DNA of 60,000 bases from Zygnema cylindricum (Eukaryota > Streptophyta > Zygnematophyceae > Zygnematales > Zygnemataceae), in contig JBBHKE010003562.1 of NCBI GenBank assembly GCA_037447655.1, forward strand, positions 85,458-145,457, written 5' to 3'. Position numbers and translations under genes: made by a program. Positions within the stretch are counted from its first letter, which is position 1; the number at the start of each line of letters is the position of its first letter. Positions 33,079 to 45,401 of this stretch are shown one piece after another. A model generated the notes under the pieces. The model saw nothing but the letters and a program-made list of their open reading frames with translations. It was not told the DNA's origin and searched no databases.

Positions 33079-35109
33079 TCAAATGGTTTCTAGATGTGTG
33101 GCCCCAAAAAGATATACATGGACTAGATCTAGAGGGGCATTCGCTTTGAATTGAAGATCTTTCACCGGATGAGGTTTCCTTTTATGCTTCCCTTTTGTGC
33201 ATCCAACATACCCAATGATTTTCTCTCCTGTTGCCACATCTAGTCCTCGAACCGCCCCATGAAGAATCATCTCCTTAATGTTACTCTTTGAAGTGTGACA
33301 CATACGATGGTGCCACAACGTGAGGTCCTTCTTGTTGACCTCTGCCGAATGGAGATTACCTTCTTCATCCGCTGTCCTATTTTCTGGTTTTCTCCAAATC
33401 AACCTACTTTGCATATTTTGAGTCACAATGCCTTCTGCAAATGGCCCTGTTTTACTACTCAAAATGATTCTACCTCCTTCCAAGCATGTGGCTCTTCCTC
33501 CTTTCTTTTGAAGTTGTGGGACACTTAAGAGATTAATGCACCCCCCCGGATTATAAAGCACATTGTTAAAGCATACTCTATTGACTCTAGTTTTCCCTTC
33601 CCTATCTTGTGTCGGTAGATCCAACCGTACTGTTCCCACTGTATCGATGACCATCATCGAACCATTAGCCACTATGATGGATTTTGGTATAGTGAGTTTT
33701 CTAATGTCACTGAATAGTCCTGGATCTGAACACATGTGATGTGTAGCACCTGAATCTATGATCCAATTGTTAAATTTTCCCTTACTCTCCTTGCCTCGTG
33801 TGTGAAATAGGATATCCTCCTTCTTTTCTTGTGAATCCTTGATAAGTGAAACGAAAAATTCTTGATCTTGTCCCATTGGCCCATCCCCAACAAAATTCCC
33901 TCTACCTAATGAGCTAATTCCACTTCCTCCACTTCCTCCACCTTTGAACTGTCCCCCACCGCGATTGCTTCCCTTGTTTTGATAACAACCGCGACTAGTG
34001 TAACCCCATTTATGACAGATGTTACACAGTTTGCTTTTGTCTAGGCATACAAATGAGCCATGCCTAGTCTCGTTACAATTGTAGCATGTCATCTGAGAAG
34101 TATCACGTTGATATGAGCCTCTCCGTAGGCCCTGTGACTTGCCTCCTCGTCCACGAGGTCCACCTCCTCTCCCCCTCGATACCCTAAAGTTGTAAGCTCC
34201 TCTGTCATCCTCCTCCTGATAACTCGGATAAGATGACCCTTTATTTTCTTCTTTCGATGTTGCCTTCTCCTTCTCCGTACTCTTCAAGTGGTTGATAGCG
34301 TATGCCATTGTCGGTTCCTCTCGCCCCTTCATGACCTCCTTGGCTACCGCAAACTTGCTTGGAAGACTCCTCATGAAAACAAACAACCTCTCTTTTTCTG
34401 TAGGGAAGTTATTGAGTGAGTTAAGTTGTTCTATGATAAAATTAAACCTTTTGACTCCATCATCAATGGACTCATTCTCCTTCATTCTAAACCCAATATA
34501 CTCCTCAAAGAGATAGTTATCATTTGCCTCAAATCCTTTTTTAAAAGCATTTTGCAAAGCGGTCCAATAATCATAAGCCTTATCATGAGTTAGAAGATGT
34601 TCATGCATAGAACTAGCACAACTTTGTATTAGTGCGGTGGAGGCCGCCATATCTTTCTTGTCCCACGTCTTTGCTCCAGCCAGATCCTCGGAAGGATCCG
34701 GTCGTGTTTCTTCCCGGATAACAATGTCCCAAAGTTTTTTCGGTGTGAATGCTCCTCGAAGGTATCTCTTCCAAATTGCATAGTTAAAACTTGTGAAGAC
34801 AATGGTCTTATTAAATACTTTAAGATCATCATCGTCACTCTCCTCCTCTTCCTCATAAAGTTTAGATTTCCATTTTTTGTTCTATATTTTCTTTGAATTG
34901 CTTGAGTCTCCACTTACTCCTCCATCTCCATCATCTTCTTGTGTTTTGAGAAACTCTTGAAAGCATTCAAACGTTCTTTCGTCCATCTTTAAATTTTTCT
35001 CCCCCCATTCGTAATACTCATCATATTGTGTCCTTGTATCTCCTCCTCCACTAACTCCCCCACTAGCTCCTCCACTAGGTTCCGCTGGGGATTTCCCTTT
35101 CTCCGCCAT
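33079..35109 (-). pseudogene. Copia gag-protease-integrase N half, one in-frame TAG
   Basis: Start ATG 35109 (MAEKGKSPAEPSGG). A TAG at 34884-34882 interrupts a frame that otherwise stays open from 35109 to 33079. Gag blocks: NYAIWKRYL, WTALQNAF, ENESIDDGVKRFN. Two knuckles follow, CYNCNETRHGSFVC and CNICHKWGYTSRGC; the second has Tyr where His is usual. The protease is IIDSGATHHMC and the integrase zinc region LWHHRMCHTSK. The first catalytic Asp is changed in LVHVYLFG (HxD to HVY), so the integrase is dead. Confidence 0.88.
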
Positions 35110-35130
35110 AGCGGCAAGTGTTGTCAGTAA

Positions 35131-35145
35131 CCCGCTCCGATACCA
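35131..35145 (-). promoter_or_regulatory. Primer-binding site, tRNA-iMet 3'-end type
   Basis: TGGTATCGGAGCGGG, two bases after the LTR end. It matches the classical copia PBS TGGTATCAGAGC, complementary to the 3' end of initiator tRNA-Met. This contrasts with the internal-tRNA type of the first family. Confidence 0.85.
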
Positions 35146-35147
35146 AT

Positions 35148-35286
35148 TGAAAGATTACAAACCAAATAAAATACACACACAACAATGGTGTTCCTCCGAA
35201 AGCATTCAATATATTAAACACAATGCAAATACAACTCATTTTCTTTCTTCTTTTTACTTCTTACCTTTCTACGCCTTCGTAACAAG
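35148..35286 (-). repeat. 5' LTR remnant
   Basis: 139 bp nearly identical to 29833-29971. Homology stops at AACAAG (35286). Confidence 0.85.
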
Positions 35287-35760
35287 GTTACAAGATTCGA
35301 GACTTAGTGGCTAGGGCTAGGCTGCTATAGTTGCGGTTCCAGAACAGCGCAGCTGCGATTCCAGACCAACGCAGCGTAGCAGCATAGCAACTTAGCGGCG
35401 TAGCAACTTAGTAGCCCTGCAAAATAGCAGCGCATCACAGCAACGCTGCAGAATGTAAAATGAGCGGTATAGTTCTGGAAGAATGTTTGGATAGATCTAG
35501 GTTGACCAGGAAGGTCCACGTGTACAGTTGTATCGTACTAGGTTGACTAGCAGCTAGCTTGTTTAAATAGTCAGGTAGGCTTGTAAATAGAGGACAAGAA
35601 GTAGACTTACGCAGCAAGCGCAACCTTGTACTCTCTTCCAAGTAATAAAACGCAACCTTGTCTGCCGGTGCTGTGTGCTCCTACTATTGCTACGGGAAGA
35701 TCCTTGGTGATTTTCGCTGTGCATTGTGGCCTGCTGTGTGCTATATTGTCCCTTTTACAC
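35287..35760 (+). repeat. Probable Ty3-type LTR, start unclear
   Basis: It ends immediately before the PBS-like TGGTATAAGAGC at 35761, so it is read as a 5' LTR. It contains GCAGCTGC-like words at 35350-35450. No TG start is convincing. Confidence 0.45.
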
Positions 35761-35772
35761 TGGTATAAGAGC
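35761..35772 (+). promoter_or_regulatory. Primer-binding site of Ty3-type element
   Basis: TGGTATAAGAGC, one mismatch from the tRNA-iMet PBS TGGTATCAGAGC, 20 bases before the gag start. Confidence 0.6.
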
Positions 35773-35792
35773 ATTTCCCGTGACTCGACAGC

Positions 35793-36376
35793 ATGGATGA
35801 ACACGGCGTATCCACTACAGATATGTTGGTGCAAGTTCTCAAGGAGTTAGAAAGTGTGAGATTACAGAACGCGCAGCTGAGCTACACCGTCGCAGCCTCC
35901 GAGTCTCGTCTTGGGGAGCGTCCTCATAGAGGAATAGAGAGAGACTTCAAGAGACCAAAATTAAGACTTCTCGACGAGTTTGACCCTGCAAGACACAAGA
36001 ACCTTGACACATGGTTATTCTCCGTTGCGAACTATCTCAAGAATTTTCCTAGTCTATCGGATCCTGAGAAGATTCACTACGCCGGTGGTCTTCTTAAAGG
36101 GGCAGCGGGGGCATGGTGGAGGACATTGGTGGAGGATGATGGGATACCGAGCGTCTAGGCGCTATTCGTCCAACTTCTCTACGACGCTTGGCAGCCCGTC
36201 AACACGGTGAAGGCGGCAAGGGATAAGATCGGAGTATTGAAGCAACGAACTTCAGTGATGGAGTTTACGCAACGGTTATTGGAGTGCAAAGTTCAAATAC
36301 CTACAATGACGGAGGATGAAGCCGTGGATCGCTACGTGAAGGGGCTTAAATCGTCTATTCGTATGGATGTGGAATG
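35793..36376 (+). pseudogene. Ty3/gypsy-type gag fragment
   Basis: ATG at 35793 (MDEHGVSTTDMLVQVLKELE). It then carries the retrotransposon gag fold: PKLRLLDEFDPARHKNLDTW, KIHYAGGLLKGAAGAWW. A TAG at 36156 is followed in frame by VQLLYDAWQPVNTVKAARDK and MEFTQRLLECKVQIP. At about 36376 the coding sequence is cut by another repeat. The knuckle, protease and pol are absent. Confidence 0.8.
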
Positions 36377-37410
36377 AAACTCTAAACCTCCATAAGTCCT
36401 CAGAGTGGACAGCTTCCAATAAGCCTCTAGGATAACCCTGACCCTTTTGTGTTTCAGCAAAAATAACTGCCACCTTGGCAAACAAAAACTCTGACGAACT
36501 TCACCCTTGTGAAGACAAGACTCCCCTGAGTCGATAGCAAAAAGAATCTCTAAATTTGCTCCCCTGAGCAATAAGTTATAGAGGGTCAAAGTTGACCTTT
36601 TGTATAGAAGCTCTGTAGGAGAGAGGGTCGTATCTTCATATTTTTCTAAGTCCTATCTCTCTCATAGACTCTATCTACTGATGTACGGAGCCAATCAGAT
36701 TTCAGTTTCGTACACAAAAGTACAGCTGCCAGTGTACTTTATGTACGGCCATTGTACGACATGGCCTAAATGTTGACACGTGGTATGTCCGGATCGCTCC
36801 CTTAATCCTCGGAGATGCCGCGATCGAATGTCATTCTGCCACGTGTCATCCGATGTGGCGATGACCACAAACCGCTGAAATCCTCTTTCGCGATCTCGGC
36901 GTTCATTCTTGCCGTCCGATTAAATTCACATTTAATCGTAGCCATAATAAATACATGCGCGGTATTCGTTTCACTAAAGAAATAAATGCGCGGTATTGGT
37001 TTCTTATCTGTACCGGAATTCGTACTTTAACATTTACTCGATATATGTCTCCCGTCAGTTATAGTTAAATGAACTTTTCTACGTATAAATGTTTAAATAA
37101 TTATCAAACCCTATAATACGTATCACTACTTCTAGACTTAACGGCTAAGGCTACCGGCTACCGGCTATCTGCAGGCCGGTAGGTACCATGATCAAATCCT
37201 GTGGCCGGCACATATCTTTTAGTAAATTAAACCCCTAACTAAAATATATTTTCCCATAAACCTCTGGATAGCCTAGGTAGCCACGGCTCTAGCTCCCTCT
37301 CCAATTTCTCAGTGACTGCGACAAGTTTGAGAGTTGGAGAGAGAAGTTAGAGGTAGACTGCCTCGGCTTCTTTCTTATTTATATTCAGACCTAGAAAATA
37401 CTTTAAAAGA
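36377..37410 (+). repeat. ~1-kb dispersed repeat, copy 1
   Basis: Starts TGAAACTCTA and interrupts the gag fragment. It shares with 55018-57415 the blocks TTTTTCTAAGTCCTA, CTCTATCTACTGATGTACG, GATCTCGGC, a tRNA-like section (37140-37200) and CAGTGACTGCGACAAG...CCTAGAAAATACTTTA. It is probably a solo LTR or non-autonomous element. There is no coding content. Confidence 0.65.
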
Positions 37411-38957
37411 CCATTAATTTCTACATTAGCGTGTATGTTTTTCTTGTCTCTTAAAATATCTTTACTCTGTATATACGTAGGATTATGGATCTGACGGTTG
37501 CGATTGAAAGGTTGTATTCTCAGCTTACGAATGGCGGTGTTAAATTGAAAATTGGACAAATGTGTACAGAGATAAGATGTTTTCAGTGGCGAAAAAAACT
37601 TACATGCTAAATACGATCGACGGTGTACTGTACTGTAGTACTCTAGCGATACTTGGTGTAGTTCTCTCCCTCCACTCAAACAGAAAACTGCAACTAGAAG
37701 AGTTTTGAAAACTGAAACTATCACACTCCACACTATATTTAGTGGGAACAAAATACGAGGGAAAGCGACAGGAAATGTAAAGAGGAAGAGGCAAAATGTT
37801 TTTGAATTTTTTCAGCAGAATAATACCTTGAATCAATAATTAGTGTGGATGTTTTAAACAATAGTAACGCAACTAATCGTTGTTTTTTTGGAAATCGACA
37901 AAAGTAACGAAGCCTAATGTTATTATTTTCTAAAAACTAGAATTGTTAATTACACAGATCCATTGCTCTATTCACCACTATTTTGGTATTGTAAAAAAAT
38001 GATAATTAGACACAGTACCTATCACTATATGCACTTTTATTCTGGTATTATAAAAAAATGATAGTTACACATTGTATCTACCACTATATTCACTTCTATT
38101 ATGGTATTATAAATAAAATGATGATAACACATCGTATTTATCACTATTTCTACCACATTTGTTCGCGACCGCCCTTCCCTTTCTCCGCGGATCACGGAAC
38201 TTTTTTTAGTGTGGAATCTGAGGCAAGCAACCAGAAGTTCGTCGAATTAAAGAGATGGACGCCGACAAAATTTTCCACAAAGTCAGCGCAAAATAAATGA
38301 ACGATTCAAATTTTGGATTTTTGTTTTTTAGATTCGTACTTTAGGGTTTCGGTGTTTCAAATTTTGGAAGTTTTTAATTTTGGAGGTTCTGCAATTTTTG
38401 GTGGTGAATGAGGTAATAATTGGAGTTTGACGATGACCTGGCATGACGTGGCATTTGGTCGAAATGAGCAAGACGCCAAACTGTTCTGTAGCACATGCTA
38501 AGTTAATGGATGACGTAAGCAGATTCGATTTCCCAAGAAAACAAAAGAATATTACCGTTGAACTGCACTCACCATTATCTGGTCCATTGAGACGTGCACC
38601 GAGGGTTAATCCGTACAGATCTGATACGGGCTTCCAGCTTAGCTGCGCAAATAAGACAAAATGGTAAAGCTGCAGACGACCGAAATCGGCCACAAATTGA
38701 TCAATGAATGTACGGAAAGATCTGTGATGTACGGTTGAAGCCGCTCTGGTACGCTGTCGCAAGTCCTACGTGGCGATTTGCTAGTTGGCAGAGTGGACTG
38801 CATCAAAATTTTCGAAAGATTTCTGGCGCTGGAATATGTAAAGGACAAAATAGTAAAATACAGTCAGATTTACATGCTCAACTTAAACTTCAGATCTGAA
38901 ATGATTCGATACGGGAATGTCCAGCGAAGCGAAGAAAATACGCAAAAATGTAATAAC
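37411..38957. other. Spacer with a short tandem array, no gene
   Basis: A ~59-bp unit (TGGTATT.TAAAAAAATGAT...) occurs three times at about 37978, 38037 and 38096. The rest has short frames with no homology I recognise. Confidence 0.5.
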
Positions 38958-39577
38958 TACACCGCGAATCGTAATTAGAGTAATGAAAAAATTAGAGTAC
39001 AAAAAGCAAAAAAAACAATTAGAGTAATGAATGCTAATTTATGTGATATGCTTTTTCAACTATGAAGTTTACTCTAATTTATTTAAGCATTCTATATTAG
39101 GTTATGTCGGCGATAATTTTTTGCGTGATAATTATGAACACTAAATTACGTAGATATACAAAATGTGTCAGTCCGTATAGTATTGACGTCATTATGACGC
39201 TGGTACTATTTGTCGCATTTAATGTCAGTTAAAGTTCACACTGACGACGATGCTGTCGACGGACGAGAACTATGCGAACGGATTTTTTTCGATGTGATTG
39301 ATATTTTTGTTTAGTGCGATTTCACGTGCGAGCGCGATTCTATTAAATCATTATTTGTACCTTTTTATTTATAAAAGTACAGTTTTGCACGGTCAGACGT
39401 CGTCCGTACTCCACACTATTTAAAAATGACCTATATTAGAATTTTTTACGCTAATTAAACCTCACCTAAATTAGAATAATGAAAAAATTAGAATCGATTA
39501 CTCTATTTGATGTGATTGACCCGAAATTTCGAGCGACCGAATTAGAGTAATTTACTCTAATTACGATTCGCGGTGTA
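38958..39577. mobile_element. TA-flanked TIR element, 620 bp
   Basis: TA-CACCGCGAATCGTAATTAG at 38958 and its reverse complement ending CGCGGTG-TA at 39577. The ~24-bp ends are perfect and continue as GAGTAA. The TA flank and size fit a Tc1/mariner-type MITE. The interior repeats TTAGAGTA motifs. Homologous to 44898-45401. Confidence 0.85.
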
Positions 39578-39726
39578 CAGATTGCCGAAATCGGCCACAA
39601 AATGTTCGTCACATTTCTACCGAATAAGCTAAACGGCCGTCAATTTTTTCGAGTGAGCAGTTAGTTCAGTCGGCCGTAAAAATCTTCTCTTCGCGACACC
39701 CACATTTCCAAATTGGGCGACTCTTA

Positions 39727-40830
39727 GGGTAATTTCGCATGTGCTAAAGTTACAGTTATTTTCTGTCGTTTTCCTCCATAACTTAGAAAAAAACGAGAAA
39801 ATCCGCAGCCGTACCAAAAAAATGAAATTGACACCGTACAAGTTGCGTTACACCGCGAATCGTTATTAGCGTTGAGAAATTATTTGTGTAAAGAAAACAT
39901 TAGCGTCATTCATTCTAATTTAGTACCAGGAGACGTGGCATATTATGGTCCACGTCCTTAAATAGTGTAGTTTATTATATTTAAGGTATTAATGTCAAAA
40001 TTTTGGGGTGCCGATATAGAGTTCATAACGCTAATAACGATCCGCGGTGTACCTTACAACTTTAAATGTACTGCAATTTGTCGTCTAGCGCAAAGCAGTT
40101 TGTCATCAGCTCAACATCAAACTTTATATAAAATCACCTCGCAAGGTGATTTTAAATAAAGTTCCACGAGGTAAACGAATAGGCAGATGCTGTCGCACGT
40201 GCCTGAAGTTTTTTACAATTTTTGAGCACGAAGTACCAAAAAAAACCCACCGCACGTTTCCAGCCTGTGCTTGACTTTTTTCTGTGCGCTTTTATCAGTA
40301 CAAGGGCCGTGGATGGGGTTTCGACCAACGGACGCCATTTCGCAAAAGAGAAATCCGTGAAAGCGCCTCTCTCTCTCTTCTTCTCCCACTAACGCGTCTA
40401 TCTCATAATTCTTGCTGTGAAAAAAGGCAAGAAAGGTATCAAATAAAAGCTTTTTTAGCTTATTTTGGTGGCAAGTAGAGTGAGAACGGACAAAAAAACA
40501 AAATCGGGAAACCATGGCGGAATGTTTTGGAATTTGTGACGTCGACCCTAACATGAGTACGCGTGACGTCAATATGTCACGAACCCTAAACATCTACAAT
40601 GTCAAAAGTAGCTAGACGTCTACAACCGTCTCTATTTTGTAAAGGTCATCAATTGTCAAGAGTTTTGTACGCGTTTACAATCGTCACAAATTAAACCCAC
40701 GTCTACATCTACCACAATCTAAAGTTACGATTTTATTTCATAACATACGAATGCATTGAATGTTGTACGGAGAATCTTCGCTAAAAAACGAAGTAACACA
40801 ACTAAGTTTCGGTTACATGGGAAAGTACCC
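39727..40830. mobile_element. TTA-flanked TIR element (Harbinger-like), 1104 bp with nested MITE
   Basis: Ends GGGTAATTTCGCATGT and ACATGGGAAAGTACCC, inverted with two mismatches. TTA flanks both ends (39724-39726, 40831-40833). A GGG start and 3-bp TTA duplication fit PIF/Harbinger MITEs. The part 40300-40830 is an inverted homologue of 52065-52640. It contains a 203-bp TA-flanked MITE. Confidence 0.75.
39849..40051. mobile_element. 203-bp TA-flanked TIR element nested in the Harbinger-like element
   Basis: TACACCGCGAATCGTTATTAGC at the left and its inverse ...CTAATAACGATCCGCGGTGTA at the right. A short relative of the 620-bp element. Confidence 0.82.
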
Positions 40831-40833
40831 TTA

Positions 40834-41610
40834 GGGTACGGCCCCATGTAGTTGTAACTTAGCAAACTTACTTTGTATTTTAGCGCGGATCCAGCGAACT
40901 CGGATTTCAAGTGTCTCCATGTGTTTACTCGAGAATGTAACTTAAGTTTGTGACGACTGTATACGTCAACAATACCCATGACGGCTGTCACCGTGTACAA
41001 TCTGTCTTGCCGCACCGTATTTTTTCAAAACTTTTTGAAACGTCGCAAGACACATCGTAATTTTTGAAACGATTTGGTATGTCGCATGTCATTGCGTGAC
41101 ATGGTAGACGTACAGCCTTCCTGCCGTGCCTGTAAGACATGCCTTTGCTTAAACCTCGCCTGACCGGCCACCATGACTTTGCAGATTATTTACCTTCGCA
41201 AATTTTTCAACTTTACGTGAAATGACACTTCAGCATCGAGACCCCTGAAAAAAAAATCGTACAAGGTGTATGCGGACAAAAACAAACAGCTCTGTACTTT
41301 TTTTCAACCGTCAAAAACTTTTGAAAACTTTTCACACGCGGGAACATATCTTCCTATTGGTGTATACGGATTTACTTAGCTTAAACACATTGCCGCTGTA
41401 TTTTATGATAAGTTTCAAGATGACGACGTGACACTAGGTCGAAAAAACGCAAGACGACAACTTTTCGTACATCATAAGTTCGAGAATGACACAAATTGTA
41501 CCCTACGAATTTGCTATTTCTTTGTACGGTCGCAACTTCAGCAGTACGACGCTAAGTTTCAAAGGAAAATGACTAAAAAAACCCGAACTTACCCACATGG
41601 GGCCATACCC
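40834..41610. mobile_element. Second TTA-flanked TIR element, 777 bp
   Basis: GGGTACGGCCCCATGT at the left and ACATGGGGCCATACCC at the right. TTA lies at 40831-40833 and 41611-41613. It shares its left TTA with the neighbouring element. The interior is non-coding. Confidence 0.82.
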
Positions 41611-41613
41611 TTA

Positions 41614-42707
41614 CTCCAAATTTTTTGTACGGTCATACCCTCTAAAAGTGCTACTGACCCTTATCCGATTCGCTCGCATTTTCGCATTACACTTCTCAGG
41701 AATTACACTTGCATGTGATTGGTCCATAATATTGAATGATTGGTTTGTACCATATTTTTGCAAGAAAAATGATGAACGCGAGTGAATCTCTTTGCGTCCA
41801 AAATTTGCGATACCGTGTGAAACCATGAAAACGGACGACCGAGATTACATATCGAAATTGCCGAGAGTTCTTCCTCAAAAAAATTTGGTCTTGTTTTCGG
41901 TCGGACGGTCATCGCGAATGCTGTCAATTTTTTCCATGCAGGAAAATAATATGACAGACATACTTGACGGCCGTTCTACTAGGTGTCCAAACGATATTGT
42001 ACGTAAATGTACAAAAAATCTTAAAAAGTTGTAATGAAATATACGGGATGTACCAACATCTACCCTAAAAACCATAAAAATCCACTAAAACACTTAAATT
42101 ACTCGAAAATGTACCGACATATACGGACACTGTACGAAATTGTACGACAACTATACGACTGATAAGTAAGGTACAAATTTTAGCAAGAATGTTATAAAAT
42201 TTGAAATTGTTTTATGCGCACTGTAAGTAGAAATAGTTAATTTACTCCAGGCGTTTAATGCGCATACGACATCTATGGGTGACTTTGTCCCACGATAGAC
42301 GTCATCAATCGCGTAACTTTGTTTACATCACCGATCTCTTTGCATTCGCTTTTGACCATTAGATCTTTGTTACTCGAACTTAAATCTTGGTTACTCCAAC
42401 TTGTCAATAAAGGTACACAAAGCCGCCACCTGCATTGAGTCTTTAGCTGTCTATCATTCGATCGTGACCTTCTGATGACGCGGTCTATGCGCGTGTACCG
42501 AGCACAACAAACAGGACACGGTGTGACGGGTAAGCTAGACGATCTGGTGCCGTTAATTCTTTGCTCGAATTTGCGTCAACCTTTTGTTGTCTCAGGTCGT
42601 GTCTAGAAATGTCCGTACGAACATCTAGATTAGTACAATAGTACTAAACTTGGACGTTTTGAAGAAACAAAGGCAAGGTCCATGCCCGTGTACAAAGGCA
42701 TTGATTT
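41614..42707. other. Non-coding spacer rich in GTACGG words
   Basis: Short frames on both strands, none homologous to a known family. Repeated TGTACGG and TGTACGA words occur at 42000-42170. Confidence 0.4.
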
Positions 42708-44170
42708 AATATTAGGGAATTGATCATGACAGTGACTGTTTTGGTTACGCACAGTCACTTACGTCATTTTGTCAAAAAAAGTACGTTTGAAGTACACATT
42801 GGTAGAAATAAAGTACCGATAAGTATGAAATTGACGGTCAATCGGTTGGACAACTTTGACTTTCATAATATTGTTTCAACCGCTAAAAATTTTGCCGCGC
42901 TTGCGGATGTTGACCGTCATAATAAAGTTAGCTATTCACACGGTCGGCGAGCGTTTACGGTAACAAAACTGCAGAGACCACATGTAAATAAAATGGTTAC
43001 AGACAGTAACTTTTTGTCGTTATGTGAGCTGCACGGTGAGAGAACTTAGCCCCAAAATTGAAATTTAATCGTCTAAGTGTTACATTGAACTTAGACGCAA
43101 AGTGAAACGAAACCTATTGAAACTGAAGTACCATAAGTCTCGTACGAAAATATTAAAACGCACGAAACGAAATAAACTTTAATAATAAAACGAACAGGCG
43201 TAAAAATATCATTTGAAATTAAATGGAAAAAATGAGCGTCGTCACGCGCGACGAAATCTAGCCACGCTATTTACGAATCAACATACTTACATTGACAAGG
43301 TCGTAGCAGGATTGGCCGTACAAAGGTATTGCCGCTTCGTCGTACACAGAAAATACTTCCGCGGACGAAAAAATCGCTTCACGCTTCGTGAACCAACATT
43401 TCCTCGCAATCGACGAGCGTGCGACTCGAACAAATGAATAGCGGTCGGCGCTCGCGCCAAACCGAAACGACACAAAAGTGCAGTATCCAACAAAACAAAA
43501 CATAACTGACGCGAACCGAACAAAAATTTGACTGCACGATTTCGGCCGACGCCATTTCGCCCAATATCCTAACATTTCGCTGTCAATGTAAGTATGTTGA
43601 TTCCTAAATAGCGTGCCTAGATTTCGTCAAGCGTGACGACGCTCATTTTTTTCATTTAATTTCAAATGATATTTTTACGTCGGTTCGTTTTATTATTAAA
43701 GTTTATTTCGTTTCGTGCATTATAATATTTCCGTACGAGACTTATAATACTTCAGTTTCAATAGGTTTCGTTTCAATTTGCGTCTAAGTTCAATGTAACA
43801 CTTAGACGATTAAATTTCAATTTTGCGGCTAAGTGCTCTCATCGTGGAGCTCACATAACGAGAAAAAGTTAGTGTCTGCAACCATTTTATTTACATGTGG
43901 TCGCCGCAGTTTTGTTACAGTAAATGCTCGTTGGTCGTGTGAATTGCTTATTTTATTATGACGGTCGACGTTCGGAAGCGCGGTAAAATTTTAAGCGGTT
44001 GCAACAATATTATGAAATTCAAAGATGTCCAACCGATTGAGGGTCAAATTTATACTCAACGGTAATTTATTTGTACCAATGTGTACTTGAAGCGTACGTT
44101 TTTTGACAAAATGACGTGAGTTACTGTGCGCAACCAAAATAGTCATTGTCCTGATCAATTCCCTAATATT
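42708..44170. mobile_element. Foldback element with 590-bp inverted arms
   Basis: The arm 42708-43297 is the imperfect reverse complement of 43581-44170. Both are 590 bp. The ends are AATATTAGGGAATTGATCA and its inverse. A 283-bp GC-richer spacer lies between. Open frames in the arms mirror each other and match nothing recognised. No clear target duplication. Transcription across it would give a very long hairpin RNA. Confidence 0.88.
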
Positions 44171-44565
44171 ATCTCTAAAAAGATACACAAATCATACTAA
44201 AAAGATATGCAAATCGTGGAGCTGCTAGTCACCATTGAATAAGCTTTTTTGTACAATCTCAAACTTTAGTGCTCAACCCAAACACTTGGTGATTCTTGTC
44301 GTTTACTCATCTGTTTAGAAGGCTGTCTCATGCACCTTGTTTTTTAATCGAAGATTTTTTTTTTGTTTCTTAGCGCCTCTAACGCTAGTTTTTATAGCGA
44401 CGTGTTCCTCGTATACTATTTTTTTTTGTCAAAATCTTGGTGGAGATCTTTGAAACTGTGTCTACGCCAAGGTCTAAAAAAAACAAAATTTCACCGCGGG
44501 ACGTCACCTACTGCGCTGTACTCGGATTCTCGGCAAATACAGTGCTGCCACGTGTCAAAGATGCA
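44171..44565. other. Spacer, no feature
   Basis: T-rich, with no supported gene. Confidence 0.4.
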
Positions 44566-44573
44566 CTACAAAC

Positions 44574-44878
44574 CATAGTTCAAAAGTAGGTGAAAGTAGG
44601 CCCATACAATATGCCTAGTGTATGTAATACATACAATATGACCTTAAGACCCGTATTGTATTCGGACCTATACGGACCATTTAAAACATTTGGACCAAAA
44701 TTGGACCTATTAAAACATTCGGACCAAAAACTTTTATTTACACTGTCAGATTCGGACGATTGGACGGTCGTTGATCAAAGTAGCGATCTAAGAAGATCAC
44801 ATGAAAAGCCCATAACACAACTTATGATAAAGGGGCCGACCAAAGGCCTACCATAAAAACGCCTACTTTTGAACTATG
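44574..44878 (-). mobile_element. hAT-type MITE, 305 bp
   Basis: Perfect 17-bp ends CATAGTTCAAAAGTAGG and inverse. Flanks are CTACAAAC (44566-44573) and TTACAAAC (44879-44886), 7 of 8 matching, so an 8-bp duplication. A copy in the opposite orientation lies at 20105-20365. Confidence 0.83.
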
Positions 44879-44897
44879 TTACAAACAACCTCCACAC

Positions 44898-45401
44898 TAC
44901 ACCGCGAATCGTAATTAGAGTAAATTATTCTAATTCGGTCGCTCAAAATTTCGACTCTATCATATGAAATATAGTAAATGATTCTAATTTTTTCATTATT
45001 CTATTTAAGGTAAAGTTTACTTAGCGTTTTTTATTCTAATATAGGTTCGTTTTAAATAGTGTGGAGTACGGAAGACCTCCAACCTTGCAAAATTGTACTT
45101 TATTAAGTAAAAAAATACAAATAATGATTTAATTCAGGCCGTTATCATGTAACTGCGTTTTAACAAACCACGTAGTGCAAACCTCATAGTGACGATAAAC
45201 TGTACGTTTTGCCAAATTCTGTTCGAATACTTTATTTACAGTAGAGGATATTAGCGTGCCAAATTAGAGTACTTAAATAAATTAGAGTAACCTTCATAGT
45301 TGAAACAACTCTATCACATAAAATAGCGTTCATTACCCTAATTTCTTTTTTAGTTTTTGTACTCTAATTTTTTCACTACTCTAATTACGACTCGCGGTGT
45401 A
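44898..45401. mobile_element. TA-flanked TIR element, 504 bp
   Basis: TA-CACCGCGAATCGTAATTAG to CGCGGTG-TA. Same family as 38958-39577 and the remnant at 17240-17662. Confidence 0.85.

Larger units (their letters stand above)
29833..35286 (-). mobile_element. Ty1/copia element, fourth lineage, 5' LTR truncated
   Basis: Read leftwards: LTR remnant 35286-35148, PBS 35145-35131, gag-pro-int-RT-RNase H, purine tract AAGAGGGGGAA, then 3' LTR 30404-29833. It inserted into the RT of the third lineage at 29832/29833, where the left flank is AATGC. The matching right flank is lost with the outer part of the 5' LTR, which ends at 35286 against unrelated sequence. Confidence 0.9.

Noticed and set aside
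42720-43049. 109-codon plus-strand frame as a gene
   Set aside because: It lies in a foldback arm and its mirror arm carries the damaged inverse; no homology.
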